The notes beneath the pieces are model-generated. The model was not told where the DNA came from, did no database searches, and saw only the letters and a program-made list of their open reading frames with translations. Positions 34,867-43,510 of a stretch of DNA of 64,000 nt are shown piece by piece. Numbering within the stretch: position 1 is the stretch's first letter; every line of letters starts with the position of its first letter. This DNA comes from Catellatospora sichuanensis (lineage in GTDB: Bacteria > Actinomycetota > Actinomycetes > Mycobacteriales > Micromonosporaceae), in contig NZ_ML660185.1 in assembly GCF_007483665.1 (NCBI RefSeq), positions 62,001-126,000 on the forward strand. Direction: 5' to 3'. Made by a program: the position numbers and the translations under genes.

Positions 34867-36225
34867 TCACAGTGCCGTGCAGGTCACCGTGGTGCCGGCG
34901 GGCGCACCGTTGGCCTGGAAGCCGAACTCCGTGTAAGCGCCCTCGGCCAGCTTGCCGTTGTAGCCCAGGTTGCTCACCTGGACCGTGCCGGTCGTCCCGG
35001 TGAACTGCCCGTTCCAGCCGTTGACCACGGTCGTTCCGGACGGCAGCGCCAGCGCGACGCGCCAGCCGTTGATCCCAGCGCTGCCCGCGGTGACCCGCAC
35101 CGTGGCGACGAACCCGCCGGTCCAGGCATTGCTCACGGTGAACACCGCCGTGCAGCCGCCCGGTGCCGGAGGGGATGCGCTCGGCGACGGCGGGACGCTT
35201 GGCGAGGCCGACGCGCTCGGCGACGGCGGCCGTGACGGCGAGGGAGACACCGACGGTGAGGCCGACGCACTGGGCGACGGCGGCGTGGACGGGCTCGCCG
35301 ACGGGCTGGTCGTGGTGTTCAGGCCGAAGAAGGCGACCGCCGCGCCGTACTGCACCGGCAGGTTGTGCGGCGTGTTGGCCATGCTGACGGCCTCGACCAG
35401 CACCTGCCCGGAGCCGTTGGCGTAGCGGGTGCGGGTCCAGCCCGCCTGCGGGGTGTCCGTCGAGGTCGGCGTCTGGCTCAGCCCGTGCACGTTGGTCCAC
35501 TGCTCGATCGCCTCGCCGAAGTTGACGTACGACAGCACCTCGTCGTTGACGCCGTGCCACAGCTGCATCCGCGGCCGCGCGCCGGTGTAGCCGGGGTAGG
35601 CGTTGCGGACCAGGTCGCCCCACTGCTGCGGGGTCTTGCCGACCTGTCCCTGGGCGCAGGCGCTGTGCCAGCTCTCCGTCCCGGCGAAGCAGCCGAACGG
35701 CACCCCGGCGAAGGCCGAGCCGGCCCGGTAGACGTCCGGGTACGCGCCGAGCAAGACGTTGGTCATCATGCCGCCGGAGGAGACGCCGGTGACGTAGGTG
35801 CGGGCCGGGTCGGCGTTGTGGGTCTGCTGCACGTACTTCGTCATCGAGACGATGCTCAGCGAGTCGCCGCCGCCGTTGTGCGTGAGCGTGGCGGCCGACG
35901 CGACGTCGAAGCAGCCGTCGCTGCGGGTCACCGACGGGTAGACCACGATGAAGCCGTACTGGTCGGCGAGCCGGGCGTAGTCGGAGCCGTTGTACATCGC
36001 GGGACCGTCGCCGTGGCACCAGTGCACCGCGACCAGCAGGCCCGGCCGGGGCGCGACGGTGTTCGGGACGTACAGGAACATGCGCAGGCTGCCGGGGTTG
36101 GCGCCGAAGCCGGTGACCTCGGTGAGGGTCGCCGCGGCGGCGGGTGAGGCGACGGTGAGGATCACCGCGGCGATGAGGGGGACGACGGCGAGCCACAGGG
36201 CGTGCAGGGCTCTGCGTGGGGTCAT
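34867..36225 (-). CDS. Secreted CE1/PHB-depolymerase-type esterase with CBM2
   Basis: The 452-residue exported enzyme has a signal peptide (cleavage near ASPAAAA, residue 31), a catalytic domain with the nucleophile in TGVSSGGMMTN (near residue 150), Asp in WHGVNDEVL and His in NTPHNLPV, a Pro/Ser linker of repeated PSPSASASPSV units (about 305-352) and a C-terminal CBM2 (GGCTAVFTVSNAWTGGF to CTAL, with paired Cys and the conserved Trp residues). This is the build of acetylxylan or feruloyl esterases acting on plant polymers; PHB depolymerase is the alternative. It stands alone between a terminator and a long leader. Confidence 0.88.
   Translation of the reverse strand: MTPRRALHALWLAVVPLIAAVILTVASPAAAATLTEVTGFGANPGSLRMFLYVPNTVAPRPGLLVAVHWCHGDGPAMYNGSDYARLADQYGFIVVYPSVTRSDGCFDVASAATLTHNGGGDSLSIVSMTKYVQQTHNADPARTYVTGVSSGGMMTNVLLGAYPDVYRAGSAFAGVPFGCFAGTESWHSACAQGQVGKTPQQWGDLVRNAYPGYTGARPRMQLWHGVNDEVLSYVNFGEAIEQWTNVHGLSQTPTSTDTPQAGWTRTRYANGSGQVLVEAVSMANTPHNLPVQYGAAVAFFGLNTTTSPSASPSTPPSPSASASPSVSPSPSRPPSPSASASPSVPPSPSASPPAPGGCTAVFTVSNAWTGGFVATVRVTAGSAGINGWRVALALPSGTTVVNGWNGQFTGTTGTVQVSNLGYNGKLAEGAYTEFGFQANGAPAGTTVTCTAL
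35160..35320 (-). repeat. Degenerate tandem repeat coding a Ser/Pro linker
   Basis: Units of about 18-36 bases resembling GCGCTCGGCGACGGCGG recur several times and encode the flexible linker between the esterase and CBM2 domains. Confidence 0.65.
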
Positions 36226-36589
36226 GGAGCTTGCTCCTTGCCGGAGGAGAGACGCGCGTCCCGGCCGCGTAGGCCGCGGGACGGCAGGTGCGTCGAGGTC
36301 GCTGCCGCCACGCGGGCTCGGCCCGGTGCGCCCTCGGCAGTCGGATCAGGCCGTCCACCCCGGTGGACGGTCGTTGCTCCCGATCCGCGAGTGTAGTGGC
36401 GGCGGTGAATGCGTGTCAGTGCCGTGGCGGCGAACGGTAGCGCCGCAGCGCCGAACGGCACCGCGCGACGTGGCAGTGTGCGGGGCGGGCCGGAGGGATG
36501 CCTTTCGCCGGCCGTACGCACACGTCGGGGCGCGGAAAGAGGACTTCGCGGACCCTGGGTCGAACAAGCCCGCGGGCCGTCGACGCCGC
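36226..36589. other. 364-bp intergenic region between divergent genes
   Basis: This is the shared 5' region of the CBM2 esterase (minus) and acyltransferase (plus) genes. I see the palindrome CCGTCCACC-CC-GGTGGACGG at 36351-36370 and the hairpin-forming sequence near 36255-36285, but no convincing gene. Open frames across it have no ribosome binding site. Confidence 0.6.
36351..36370. promoter_or_regulatory. Palindromic operator-like site
   Basis: Two perfect 9-base arms (CCGTCCACC / GGTGGACGG) with a 2-base centre lie 126 bases upstream of the secreted esterase start. Spacing and symmetry suit a dimeric regulator; no regulator is linked. Confidence 0.4.
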
Positions 36590-37378
36590 ATGGCAGGATC
36601 GTGGACCGTGAGCCCGTCGACTAGCTGGTCCCCGCCCCCGCTGCTGCGTTTCGCGATGCTGCTCGCCGAAGGCGTGGTGCGCCTGCTGACGCGCCTGGAG
36701 GTCACCGGGGACATCCCCGAGCAGGCCCGGCGCGGGTCGCTCATCCTCGCCGCGAACCACATCAGCCCGTTCGACCCGATCGCGGTCGCGGCGGCGTTCC
36801 GGCGCCTCGGTGTACACCCGAGGATCATGGCGAACGCGGGCCTGTTCCGGACCCCGGTGATCGGGCCGCTGATGCGCTGGCAGGGCCACATCCAGGTCGA
36901 CCGCGGCGAGCCGACCGCCGGCAACGCCGTCACGGACAGCGTCACCGCGCTCGACGAGGGCGCCATGCTGATGATCTACCCGGAAGGGCGCATCGGCCTC
37001 GACCCGGCGATGTGGCCCGAACGCGGCCGCACCGGCGTCGGCCGCCTGGTGCTGGCCACCGGCGCCCCGGTCATCCCGGTCGCGATCTGGGGCAGTCACG
37101 AGGTCATCCCGTACGCGGCGCCCACCGGCATGTGGCCGATGATCTGGCGCTCGCTGCGCCGGCGGCCGCGGGTGCGGGTGCACGTCGGCCCGCGGGTCGA
37201 CCTGTCCGGCATAGAGGAGGCCCGGCCGGGCGCGGCACAGCGCATCGCCGACCGCATCATCGACGCGATCGCGATCGAGCTGGCCCCGCTGCGCGCCGAC
37301 GAACCTGACGCCCCGCGCTTCGTCGACCCGTCCCGCCCCACCGAGACCCGCCGCGCCAGGCCGCGCACCGCGCGCTGA
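36590..37378 (+). CDS. 1-acylglycerol-3-phosphate acyltransferase-like protein (PlsC family)
   Basis: The 262-residue protein has the PlsC motifs: NHISPFDPIAVAAAF (HX4D, near residue 55), LMRWQGHIQVDRGEP, YPEGRIGLDPAMWPERGRTG (EGxR near 130) and PVIPVAIWGSHEV. It transfers an acyl chain to a lysophospholipid or related acceptor at the inner membrane face. The start is uncertain: ATG 36590 or the in-frame GTG at 36608. The C-terminal 25 residues are Arg/Pro-rich. It is convergent with the small HTH gene. Confidence 0.86.
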   Translation: MAGSWTVSPSTSWSPPPLLRFAMLLAEGVVRLLTRLEVTGDIPEQARRGSLILAANHISPFDPIAVAAAFRRLGVHPRIMANAGLFRTPVIGPLMRWQGHIQVDRGEPTAGNAVTDSVTALDEGAMLMIYPEGRIGLDPAMWPERGRTGVGRLVLATGAPVIPVAIWGSHEVIPYAAPTGMWPMIWRSLRRRPRVRVHVGPRVDLSGIEEARPGAAQRIADRIIDAIAIELAPLRADEPDAPRFVDPSRPTETRRARPRTAR

Positions 37379-37384
37379 GGGCCG

Positions 37385-37600
37385 CTACCCCCGCTGGGAG
37401 CGGTACGCGGCCACCAGTTCGCGGGTGGTGGCCAGGCCCAGCTCCTGGCGTAGGTCGGCGATGCGACGGTTGGCCGTACGCAACGACAGGTACTCCGCGG
37501 CGGCCGCCGCGGCTATCGTCGCGCCGTCAGCCAGCCGGTCCAGCAGCGCACGCTGGACCGGGGAAAGCTGTCGCAGCCAGTCCACAGGGTCGTCGTCCAC
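37385..37600 (-). CDS. Orphan LuxR-type HTH protein
   Basis: The 71-residue protein consists almost only of a helix-turn-helix: LSPVQRALLDRLADGATIAA, AAAAEYLSLRTANRRIADLR and QELGLATTRELVAAYR. This is the pattern of the LuxR/GerE DNA-binding domain, without any sensor domain. It could act as a small regulator or be the remnant of a larger gene; no adjoining fragment of a sensor domain is seen. GTG/ATG choice: the ATG at 37600 is used. Confidence 0.7.
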   Translation of the reverse strand: MDDDPVDWLRQLSPVQRALLDRLADGATIAAAAAAEYLSLRTANRRIADLRQELGLATTRELVAAYRSQRG

Positions 37601-37750
37601 CTGAGCACCCCTTCAAGACATCAACGTCCCCGGAAAGATCGATTTGTTTCGACGCGGTGGTGCGGACATTCTCACCGATGTCGCCCGTTGTTGGCGAGCG
37701 GTCAGTACGCGGGCCATCCATCCGCACCCGGCAGTGGCAAGCTTTCCCAG

Positions 37751-38533
37751 ATGGAGACGCCGCAGGGTCACCCCCATCCGTATCTCGCCGCGCCGCCGCT
37801 CGCCTTCGCCCATCGGGGTGGCGCTGCGGAAGGCGACGAGAACACCGCCGACGCCTTCGACCGGGCGGTGAAAGCCGGCTACCGGTACGTCGAGACCGAT
37901 GTGCACGCCACCCGTGACGGGGTGGCGGTGGTGCTGCACGACGCCAACCTGCGCCGCGTCGCCGGCGACCCGCAGGCGGTCGCCACGATGACCTGGGCGG
38001 ACCTGAAGACGGTGCGGGTCGGCGGGGCGGCCGCGGTGCCGCGGCTCGACGAGGTCCTCGACGCCTGGCCGGAGATCCGGTTCAACATCGACATCAAGTC
38101 CGACGCGGCCGTCGCGCCGACCGTGACCGCGGTGCACGAGCGCGCCACTCCGGAACAGGTGCTGCTCGCATCGTTCTCCGACGTGCGGTTGCAGCGGGCG
38201 CGGGCGCTCGCCGGTCCGGCGTACGCCACCTCGCTGGCCCAGCGGGAGACCGCCCGGCTGTGGCTGGCCTCGCGGATGCGGCGGCGGATCGTGCTGCCGC
38301 CGTCGGCGGTCGCGGCGCAGGTGCCGATCCGTTTCGGCGCGGTGCGGCTGGTGGACCGGCGGTTCGTGGCCCACGCGCACGCCCTCGGGCTTCAGGTGCA
38401 CGTGTGGACGGTCGACGATCCTGCCGTGATGGAGGGGTTACTTGATCTCGGTGTGGATGGCATCATGACCGATCGCATCGACGTGTTACGGGAAGTTTTC
38501 ACGCACCGTGGCCTTTGGAAGGACCAAGCATGA
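37751..38533 (+). CDS. Glycerophosphodiester phosphodiesterase
   Basis: The 260-residue protein has the GDPD signature: FAHRGGAAEGDENTADAF with catalytic His and Arg (residues 20-21), YVETDVHATRDGVAVVLHDA with the metal-binding Glu, Asp and second His, FNIDIKSD, and VHVWTVDDP near the end. It hydrolyses glycerophosphodiesters to glycerol-3-phosphate. No signal peptide, so it is cytosolic. It overlaps the MFS gene start by four bases (ATGA), indicating translational coupling with a transporter. Confidence 0.92.
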   Translation: METPQGHPHPYLAAPPLAFAHRGGAAEGDENTADAFDRAVKAGYRYVETDVHATRDGVAVVLHDANLRRVAGDPQAVATMTWADLKTVRVGGAAAVPRLDEVLDAWPEIRFNIDIKSDAAVAPTVTAVHERATPEQVLLASFSDVRLQRARALAGPAYATSLAQRETARLWLASRMRRRIVLPPSAVAAQVPIRFGAVRLVDRRFVAHAHALGLQVHVWTVDDPAVMEGLLDLGVDGIMTDRIDVLREVFTHRGLWKDQA

Positions 38534-39930
38534 CCGCTGATGTCAGCGCACCCCCCGCGCCGGCCGAGGGCTACGGCGAGAGCACCAAACGTGAGCGGGT
38601 CGGCTGGTACTTCTACGACTGGGCGAACTCGGCCTTCTCCACCACCCTGGTCGCGGTCTTCCTCGGGCCGTACCTGACCGCGGTCGCCAAGACCGCCTCC
38701 GGCTGCGTCGACCCGAACACGGCCGACAACATCGACCCGTGCATCAGCGCCCCGGTACACCTGTTCGGCATGACGCTGAAGGCCGGCTCGGTGTATCCGG
38801 CGGTCGTCACCATCTCGGTCGTGCTCAACGTGCTGCTGCTGCCGGTCGTCGGCGCGATCGCCGACCGCTCCGCGCACAAGCGCCGCATGCTCGCCATCTT
38901 CGCGTACGTCGGCGCGACCGCCACCACCTGCATGTTCTTCGTGACCGGCGGGGCGATCCTGCTCGGCGCGCTGCTCACCATCGTCGCGACGATGGCGTTC
39001 GCGGCCAGCATCGTGGTCTACAACTCCTTCCTGCCGCAGCTGTGCCCGGAGGAGGACCGCGACAAGGTGTCCAGTCGCGGCTGGGCGTTCGGTTACCTCG
39101 GCGGCGGCCTGCTGCTCCTGCTCAACCTGGTGGCGCTGACGCTGCTGGAGGCGAAGTACGGCACGAGCATCGTGGTGCGGGCCAGCATGGCCTCGGCGGG
39201 CATCTGGTGGGGCGTGTTCACCCTGCTGCCGCTGCGCCGGCTGCGGGACCGACCGCCGCTGGAGGGCGTCGCCCACGGCAACGTGCTGACCGGCGGTTTC
39301 AAGCAGCTCGGCCACACCATCAAGGGTCTGAAGGCGTACCCGCTGACGCTGTTCTTCCTCGGTGCGTACCTGATCTACAACGACGGCATCCAGACCGTCA
39401 TCAACCTGTCCAGCACCTACGCCGACCAGGAGCTCAAGCTCGGCCAGTCTGTGCTGGTCATCACCGTGCTGCTGGTGCAGTTCCTCGCCTTCGGCGGTGC
39501 GCTGGGCCTGGGCTTCCTCGCCGGGCGCATCGGTGCCTGGAAGACCGTGCTGATCAGCCTGGTGCTGTGGACCGGTGTGATCATCGGCGCGTTCAGCCTG
39601 CCCACCGGCGAGGCGGTGCCGTTCATGATCCTCGGCGCGTGCATCGGCCTGGTGCTCGGCGGTAGCCAGGCGCTGAGCAGATCGCTGTTCAGCCTGCTCA
39701 TCCCCAAGGGCAAGGAGGCCGAGTACTTCGGCTTCTTCGAGATCTCCGACAAGGGCACCAGCTGGCTCGGCCCGCTGGCGTTCGCGCTGGTCTTCGAGCT
39801 GACCAACAGCTACCGGGTCGGCCTGGTGTCACTGCTGATCTTCTTCGTGATCGGCTTCTTCCTGCTGCTGGCCGTGCCCATGCGAAGGGCGATCGTAGCG
39901 GCGGGCAACACACCGCCGACACGCCTGTAG
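38530..39930 (+). CDS. MFS transporter of the UMF1/Atg22-like family
   Basis: The 466-residue protein has 12 predicted membrane helices and starts with the family's GWYFYDWANSAFSTTLVAVF (near residues 23-42). Other marks are IADRSAHKRRMLA, YNSFLPQLCPEEDRDKVSSR, and EYFGFFEISDKGTSWLGPL. The family is named for yeast vacuolar amino acid efflux protein Atg22; bacterial substrates are unknown. GGAAGG precedes the ATG at 38530, which overlaps the GDPD stop. Confidence 0.9.
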   Translation: MTADVSAPPAPAEGYGESTKRERVGWYFYDWANSAFSTTLVAVFLGPYLTAVAKTASGCVDPNTADNIDPCISAPVHLFGMTLKAGSVYPAVVTISVVLNVLLLPVVGAIADRSAHKRRMLAIFAYVGATATTCMFFVTGGAILLGALLTIVATMAFAASIVVYNSFLPQLCPEEDRDKVSSRGWAFGYLGGGLLLLLNLVALTLLEAKYGTSIVVRASMASAGIWWGVFTLLPLRRLRDRPPLEGVAHGNVLTGGFKQLGHTIKGLKAYPLTLFFLGAYLIYNDGIQTVINLSSTYADQELKLGQSVLVITVLLVQFLAFGGALGLGFLAGRIGAWKTVLISLVLWTGVIIGAFSLPTGEAVPFMILGACIGLVLGGSQALSRSLFSLLIPKGKEAEYFGFFEISDKGTSWLGPLAFALVFELTNSYRVGLVSLLIFFVIGFFLLLAVPMRRAIVAAGNTPPTRL

Positions 39931-39976
39931 CGCTCGACTCGCATCTTTGGATTCCCACAGACGGTGGGGCAGCCAC

Positions 39977-39982
39977 TAGGCT
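39977..39982 (+). promoter_or_regulatory. -10 box for leaderless tdk transcript
   Basis: TAGGCT ends eight bases before the GTG start of thymidine kinase, so transcription should begin at or next to the start codon. The gene lacks a ribosome binding site, which fits. Confidence 0.6.
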
Positions 39983-39990
39983 GCCCCACC

Positions 39991-40665
39991 GTGACCGCTG
40001 CTGACGAACCCACCATCGCCCCGGCGCACTGCCAGTCCGCGGGGGACGGCCGACTGCGCCACGGTGCCGCGTTGAAGTTCTTCTGGGGCCCGATGGACTG
40101 CGGCAAGTCGACCCTGGCCCTGCAGATGGATCACAACCACGGCCGCCAGGGCCGCCGCGGCCTCGTGCTGACCCGCAACGACCGGTCGATGGGCCCGCAG
40201 GTCACCACCCGGATCGGGCTGGCCCACGCCGCGGTCGAGGTCACCGATGACATGGACCTCATCGCGCTGGTGCGCAAGGAGTGGGGCGACGGCGCCCGCA
40301 TCGACTACCTGATCTGCGACGAGGCGTGCTTCTACACCGTCGAGCAGATCGAGCAGCTGGCCGACCTGGTCGACTCCTACGACGTCGACGTGTACGCCTT
40401 CGGCCTGGCCTCGGACTTCCGCTCGTTCCTGTTCCCGGCCGCGCAGCGGCTGTTCGAGCTGGCCGACGAGGTGAACCGGCTGCAGGTCGAGGTGCTGTGC
40501 TGGTGCGGCCGCGAGGGCCTGCTCAACGCGCGCATCGTCGACGGCGCGGTGGCCCGCGAGGGCGAGCAGGTCGTCATCGGCGATACCGCCGCCGCCGACC
40601 AGTCCGAGGTCCGCTACCAGGTGCTCTGCCGCCGCCACTACCGCTCCGGCGACCTGGGCCGGTAG
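39991..40665 (+). CDS. tdk: Thymidine kinase (type II)
   Basis: The 224-residue protein has the P-loop FFWGPMDCGKSTLALQM (near residue 30-46), the DEACFY Walker B-like motif near 109-114, the lasso/zinc residues CWCGR and CRRHY near the end, and the thymidine-contact region EVLCWCGREGLLNARIVDG. It phosphorylates thymidine in the salvage pathway. I use the GTG at 39991 (VTAADEPTIAP) because of the TAGGCT box; the open frame starting at 39964 would begin upstream of the predicted transcript start. Confidence 0.9.
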   Translation: MTAADEPTIAPAHCQSAGDGRLRHGAALKFFWGPMDCGKSTLALQMDHNHGRQGRRGLVLTRNDRSMGPQVTTRIGLAHAAVEVTDDMDLIALVRKEWGDGARIDYLICDEACFYTVEQIEQLADLVDSYDVDVYAFGLASDFRSFLFPAAQRLFELADEVNRLQVEVLCWCGREGLLNARIVDGAVAREGEQVVIGDTAAADQSEVRYQVLCRRHYRSGDLGR

Positions 40666-40804
40666 CCGCCGGCCGGGCCGATGAGTGTCGGCGTCCCCCG
40701 GGGGTGCGCGGCGACTCGAAGGCCGGTCATGAGGCCGTTTCGGCCCGCGGCTCCGCAGGTTCGGTCACTATGGTGACGAAACGGACTTTGTGAGGTGACG
40801 CGGG

Positions 40805-41653
40805 ATGTCCCAGCGCGAGCCGGCGGACGACGAGACGGCCGGCGACGCCCAGGCGAAGCAGCCTGGCCGCACCGAGCGCGACGTGTACCGGATGAAGGTG
40901 CAGGAGCTGCGCGCGCTGCTGCGGGAGGCGGGCGTGCCGGGGACCTCGCAGATGCACAAGGACGAGCTGGTCCGCGAGCTGGTCAAGACCATGCACTCCG
41001 ACCAGCGGGCCCGCCCGATCGCGAAGGTCGCCACGGGCAAGAAGAGCGTGGTGCCGCCCGGCGATCAGGCGCCCAGCTCGCGGGTGCCGAAAGCGCCGCG
41101 CCCGGCCAAGCGGGTGCCCGCCGCGGCCGACCCGGCGCCGCTGCCCTACGACCCCGGCGACGTGATCGACCTGCTGATGGTCCAGCATCAGCAGCTCGGC
41201 GACCTGTTCGACGAGCTGGAGGGCGAGCGCGGCGCGCGCCGCCGGGACCTGTTCGCCGAGCTGGTGCGCCTGCTCGCGGTGCACGAGAGCATCGAGCAGC
41301 TGCTGGTGCATCCGCTGGCGCGGGCGCGCCTGTCCGACGGCGACGTCGTGGTGGACGCCCGCACCGAGGAGGAGGACCAGGCCGAGCAGGACCTGCTGGA
41401 GCTGTACGAGCTCGGGCTGGGGCACGACGACTTCGCCGAGAAGCTGGCCAACCTGCGCGACGCCGTGATCGAGCACGGCGAGCTGGAGGAGGAAGAGGAG
41501 TTCGACGCCCTCCGCGGACAGGTGCCGGCCGAGGAGTTGCGTCGCCTGGCGGCGATCGCGGTGGCCGCCACCGACGCCGTCACCTCCGCCGACGACGCCG
41601 CCGCGCCGGACGAGATCTTCGCCCTCGCCCGCGAGTCCTTCCCTGATCCCTGA
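40805..41653 (+). CDS. Hemerythrin-like domain protein with N-terminal SAP/Rho-N-like motif
   Basis: The 282-residue protein has an N-terminal helix-extended-helix segment, YRMKVQELRALLREAGVPGT then MHKDELVRELVKTM, resembling SAP or Rho-N nucleic-acid binding motifs, a basic Pro-rich linker (70-105), and a C-terminal four-helix domain with DVIDLLMVQHQQLGDLFDEL, AVHESIEQLLVHPLARARL and AVIEHGELEEEEEFDALRGQ, whose His/Glu spacing matches hemerythrin HHE domains. Such domains bind a di-iron centre and sense oxygen or nitric oxide. The fusion suggests a DNA- or RNA-linked sensor; that is inference. A 77-bp palindrome follows. Confidence 0.78.
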   Translation: MSQREPADDETAGDAQAKQPGRTERDVYRMKVQELRALLREAGVPGTSQMHKDELVRELVKTMHSDQRARPIAKVATGKKSVVPPGDQAPSSRVPKAPRPAKRVPAAADPAPLPYDPGDVIDLLMVQHQQLGDLFDELEGERGARRRDLFAELVRLLAVHESIEQLLVHPLARARLSDGDVVVDARTEEEDQAEQDLLELYELGLGHDDFAEKLANLRDAVIEHGELEEEEEFDALRGQVPAEELRRLAAIAVAATDAVTSADDAAAPDEIFALARESFPDP

Positions 41654-41668
41654 TCTCGCGCTGCTGCT

Positions 41669-41745
41669 TGATCGCCCGACTTGCCTGGCACCTGTGCGAA
41701 TCATGAACGCGCTTTCGCCCATGTGCCCGGCAGGTCGGGCGATCA
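41669..41745. repeat. 77-bp long palindrome, family C copy 1
   Basis: The element begins TGATCGCCCGACTTGCC and ends GGCAGGTCGGGCGATCA; the arms pair with one wobble and the interior forms a second stem (TGTGCGAA..TTTCGCCCA region). It starts 16 bases after the hemerythrin-like gene. A same-length copy lies at 55091-55167. Confidence 0.8.
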
Positions 41746-41794
41746 CTGTGTGCGGTGTGCTGGTCGCGCACGCAGAGTAATACATCAGCATCTA

Positions 41795-41822
41795 TTGACT
41801 TCAGAACGGTCCACAGTAAAGT
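41795..41822 (+). promoter_or_regulatory. Promoter of the S1 protease gene
   Basis: TTGACT (41795-41800) and TAAAGT (41817-41822) are spaced by 16 bases, close to consensus for a primary-sigma promoter. The predicted start is near 41829-41830. Confidence 0.65.
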
Positions 41823-41830
41823 CTGTTTCT

Positions 41831-41844
41831 TGAGAGCGCTCTCA
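41831..41844. promoter_or_regulatory. LacI-family-like operator at +1 of the protease gene
   Basis: TGAGAGCGCTCTCA is a perfect 14-bp palindrome with a central CG, nearly identical in design to the CebR (cellobiose repressor) site TGGGAGCGCTCCCA. It sits at the predicted transcription start, where a repressor would block initiation. Confidence 0.7.
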
Positions 41845-41878
41845 CGCCCTAATCCGTCCTACCCCTGAAGGACTCGAC

Positions 41879-43381
41879 GTGAGACTCACTGCGCTGACCA
41901 GCGCGGCGGTGCTCGCCGTGGCGCTGATCGCCCCCGCACCCGCCTACGCCGCCCCCACCCCCGACCCCGCCCTCGGCATGGAGCAGGCGCTGCAACGCGA
42001 CCTGGGCCTGACCGCCGACCAGGCCCGCATCCGCCAGGCGCACGAAGCCGCCGCGCCCGTCGTCGAACGCGACGTGCGCACCCGCCTCGGCAGCCGCTTC
42101 GCCGGCGCCTGGTATTCGCCCGAGGACGGCCGGCTCAAGGCCGGTGCCCTCGACGAGGCCGCCGCCGCCCTGGCCCGCGCGGCGGGCGCGCTGCCCGTCC
42201 GCGTGGACCGCAGCCAGCAGCAGCTCGACGCCGTCAAGGCGCGGCTCGACGGCAAGGCCGCCGCGGCCGGCCGCGACGTGCACGGCTGGTACGTCGACGT
42301 GGCCGCCAACACCGTCACCGTGAGCGCCGCGACCCCCGCCGCCGCGCGCCGGTTCGTCGCCGCCAGCGGCCTGTCCGCCGCCCAGGTGCGGGTCGTCACC
42401 AGCCAGGCTCCGAGCCCGCTGTACGACATCCGCGGCGGCGACCAGTACGTGATCAACGGCAACACGCTGTGCTCGATCGGCTTCTCGGTCAACAACGGCG
42501 GCTTCGTCACCGCCGGGCACTGCGGCGGCACCGGCAGCCCCACCCTCGGCTACAACAACGTCAGCCAGGGCACCTTCGCCGGCTCGTCGTTCCCCGGCAA
42601 CGACTACGCCTGGGTGCGTACCAACGCCAACTGGACCCCGCGGCCGTGGGTCAACAACTATGCCGGCGGCAACGTCGCCGTCGCCGGGTCGCAGGAGGCC
42701 GCGATCGGCGCGTCGATCTGCCGTTCCGGGCGCACCACCGGCTGGCGCTGCGGCGTCGTCCAGGCCAAGAACGTCACCGTCAACTACTCGGACGGCCGGA
42801 CCGTCTACGGCCTCACCCAGACCACGGCCTGCGCCGAGGGCGGCGACTCCGGCGGTGCGTGGATGAGCGGCAACCAGGCCCAGGGCGTCACCTCCGGCGG
42901 CTCGGGCAACTGCTCCACCGGCGGCACCACGTTCTACCAGCCCGTCAACGAGATCCTCGGCGCGTACGGGCTCAGCCTCACCACGACCGGGGGTGGCGGT
43001 TCGACGAGCCGGATCATCGGCTGGCAGGACAAGTGCATCGACGTGCCGAACTCCAACTTCGTCGACGGCCAGCGCCTGCAACTGTGGGACTGCAACGGCA
43101 CCAACGCGCAGAACTGGAACTTCCCCGGCGACGGCACCATCCGCACCGTCAACGGCCTGTGCATGGACGTCGCCTGGGGCTCCACCGCACCCGGCGCGGC
43201 GATCCAGATCGTCGGTTGCAGCGGCAACCCGGCCCAGCAGTTCGTGCTCACCGGCGCGGGTGACCTGGTGAACCCGCAGGCCAACAAGTGCGTGGACGTC
43301 ACCGGCTGGGGCGGCACCGGCACCCCGCTGTCGACCTGGGACTGCACCGGCGGCGCCAACCAGAAGTGGCGGCGCGGCTGA
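41879..43381 (+). CDS. Secreted S1 (streptogrisin/alpha-lytic type) protease with ricin-type lectin domain
   Basis: The 500-residue exported protein has a signal peptide (cleavage near PAYAAPT, residue 25), a pro-region of about 155 residues, and a chymotrypsin-fold protease with His in VTAGHCGG (~215), Asp in GNDYAWV (~241) and Ser in GGDSGGAW (~323). After a Gly-rich linker comes a ricin B-type beta-trefoil (IIGWQDKCIDVPNSNFVDGQ, LQLWDCNGTNAQNW, QxW repeats) that binds polysaccharide. The pro-region acts as a folding chaperone in this family. GAAGGA sets the GTG start. Control by a sugar-responsive LacI-type repressor is suggested by the operator at +1. Confidence 0.92.
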   Translation: MRLTALTSAAVLAVALIAPAPAYAAPTPDPALGMEQALQRDLGLTADQARIRQAHEAAAPVVERDVRTRLGSRFAGAWYSPEDGRLKAGALDEAAAALARAAGALPVRVDRSQQQLDAVKARLDGKAAAAGRDVHGWYVDVAANTVTVSAATPAAARRFVAASGLSAAQVRVVTSQAPSPLYDIRGGDQYVINGNTLCSIGFSVNNGGFVTAGHCGGTGSPTLGYNNVSQGTFAGSSFPGNDYAWVRTNANWTPRPWVNNYAGGNVAVAGSQEAAIGASICRSGRTTGWRCGVVQAKNVTVNYSDGRTVYGLTQTTACAEGGDSGGAWMSGNQAQGVTSGGSGNCSTGGTTFYQPVNEILGAYGLSLTTTGGGGSTSRIIGWQDKCIDVPNSNFVDGQRLQLWDCNGTNAQNWNFPGDGTIRTVNGLCMDVAWGSTAPGAAIQIVGCSGNPAQQFVLTGAGDLVNPQANKCVDVTGWGGTGTPLSTWDCTGGANQKWRRG

Positions 43382-43391
43382 CCGAGCCCGG

Positions 43392-43429
43392 CCGGCCCGC
43401 GCTCGGCGAGATCGCCGCGCGCGGGCCGG
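43392..43429. terminator. Hairpin between convergent protease and LRV genes
   Basis: CCGGCCCGCGC pairs perfectly with GCGCGGGCCGG around a 16-base loop just after the protease stop. Confidence 0.6.
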
Positions 43430-43510
43430 TTGACGGCAGCGGCACACGTCCACCGGGTTGAGAGGACGGTGCGCTACCGCGTGCCCGAGCTGTGGATCTG
43501 CGGCGCGGGG

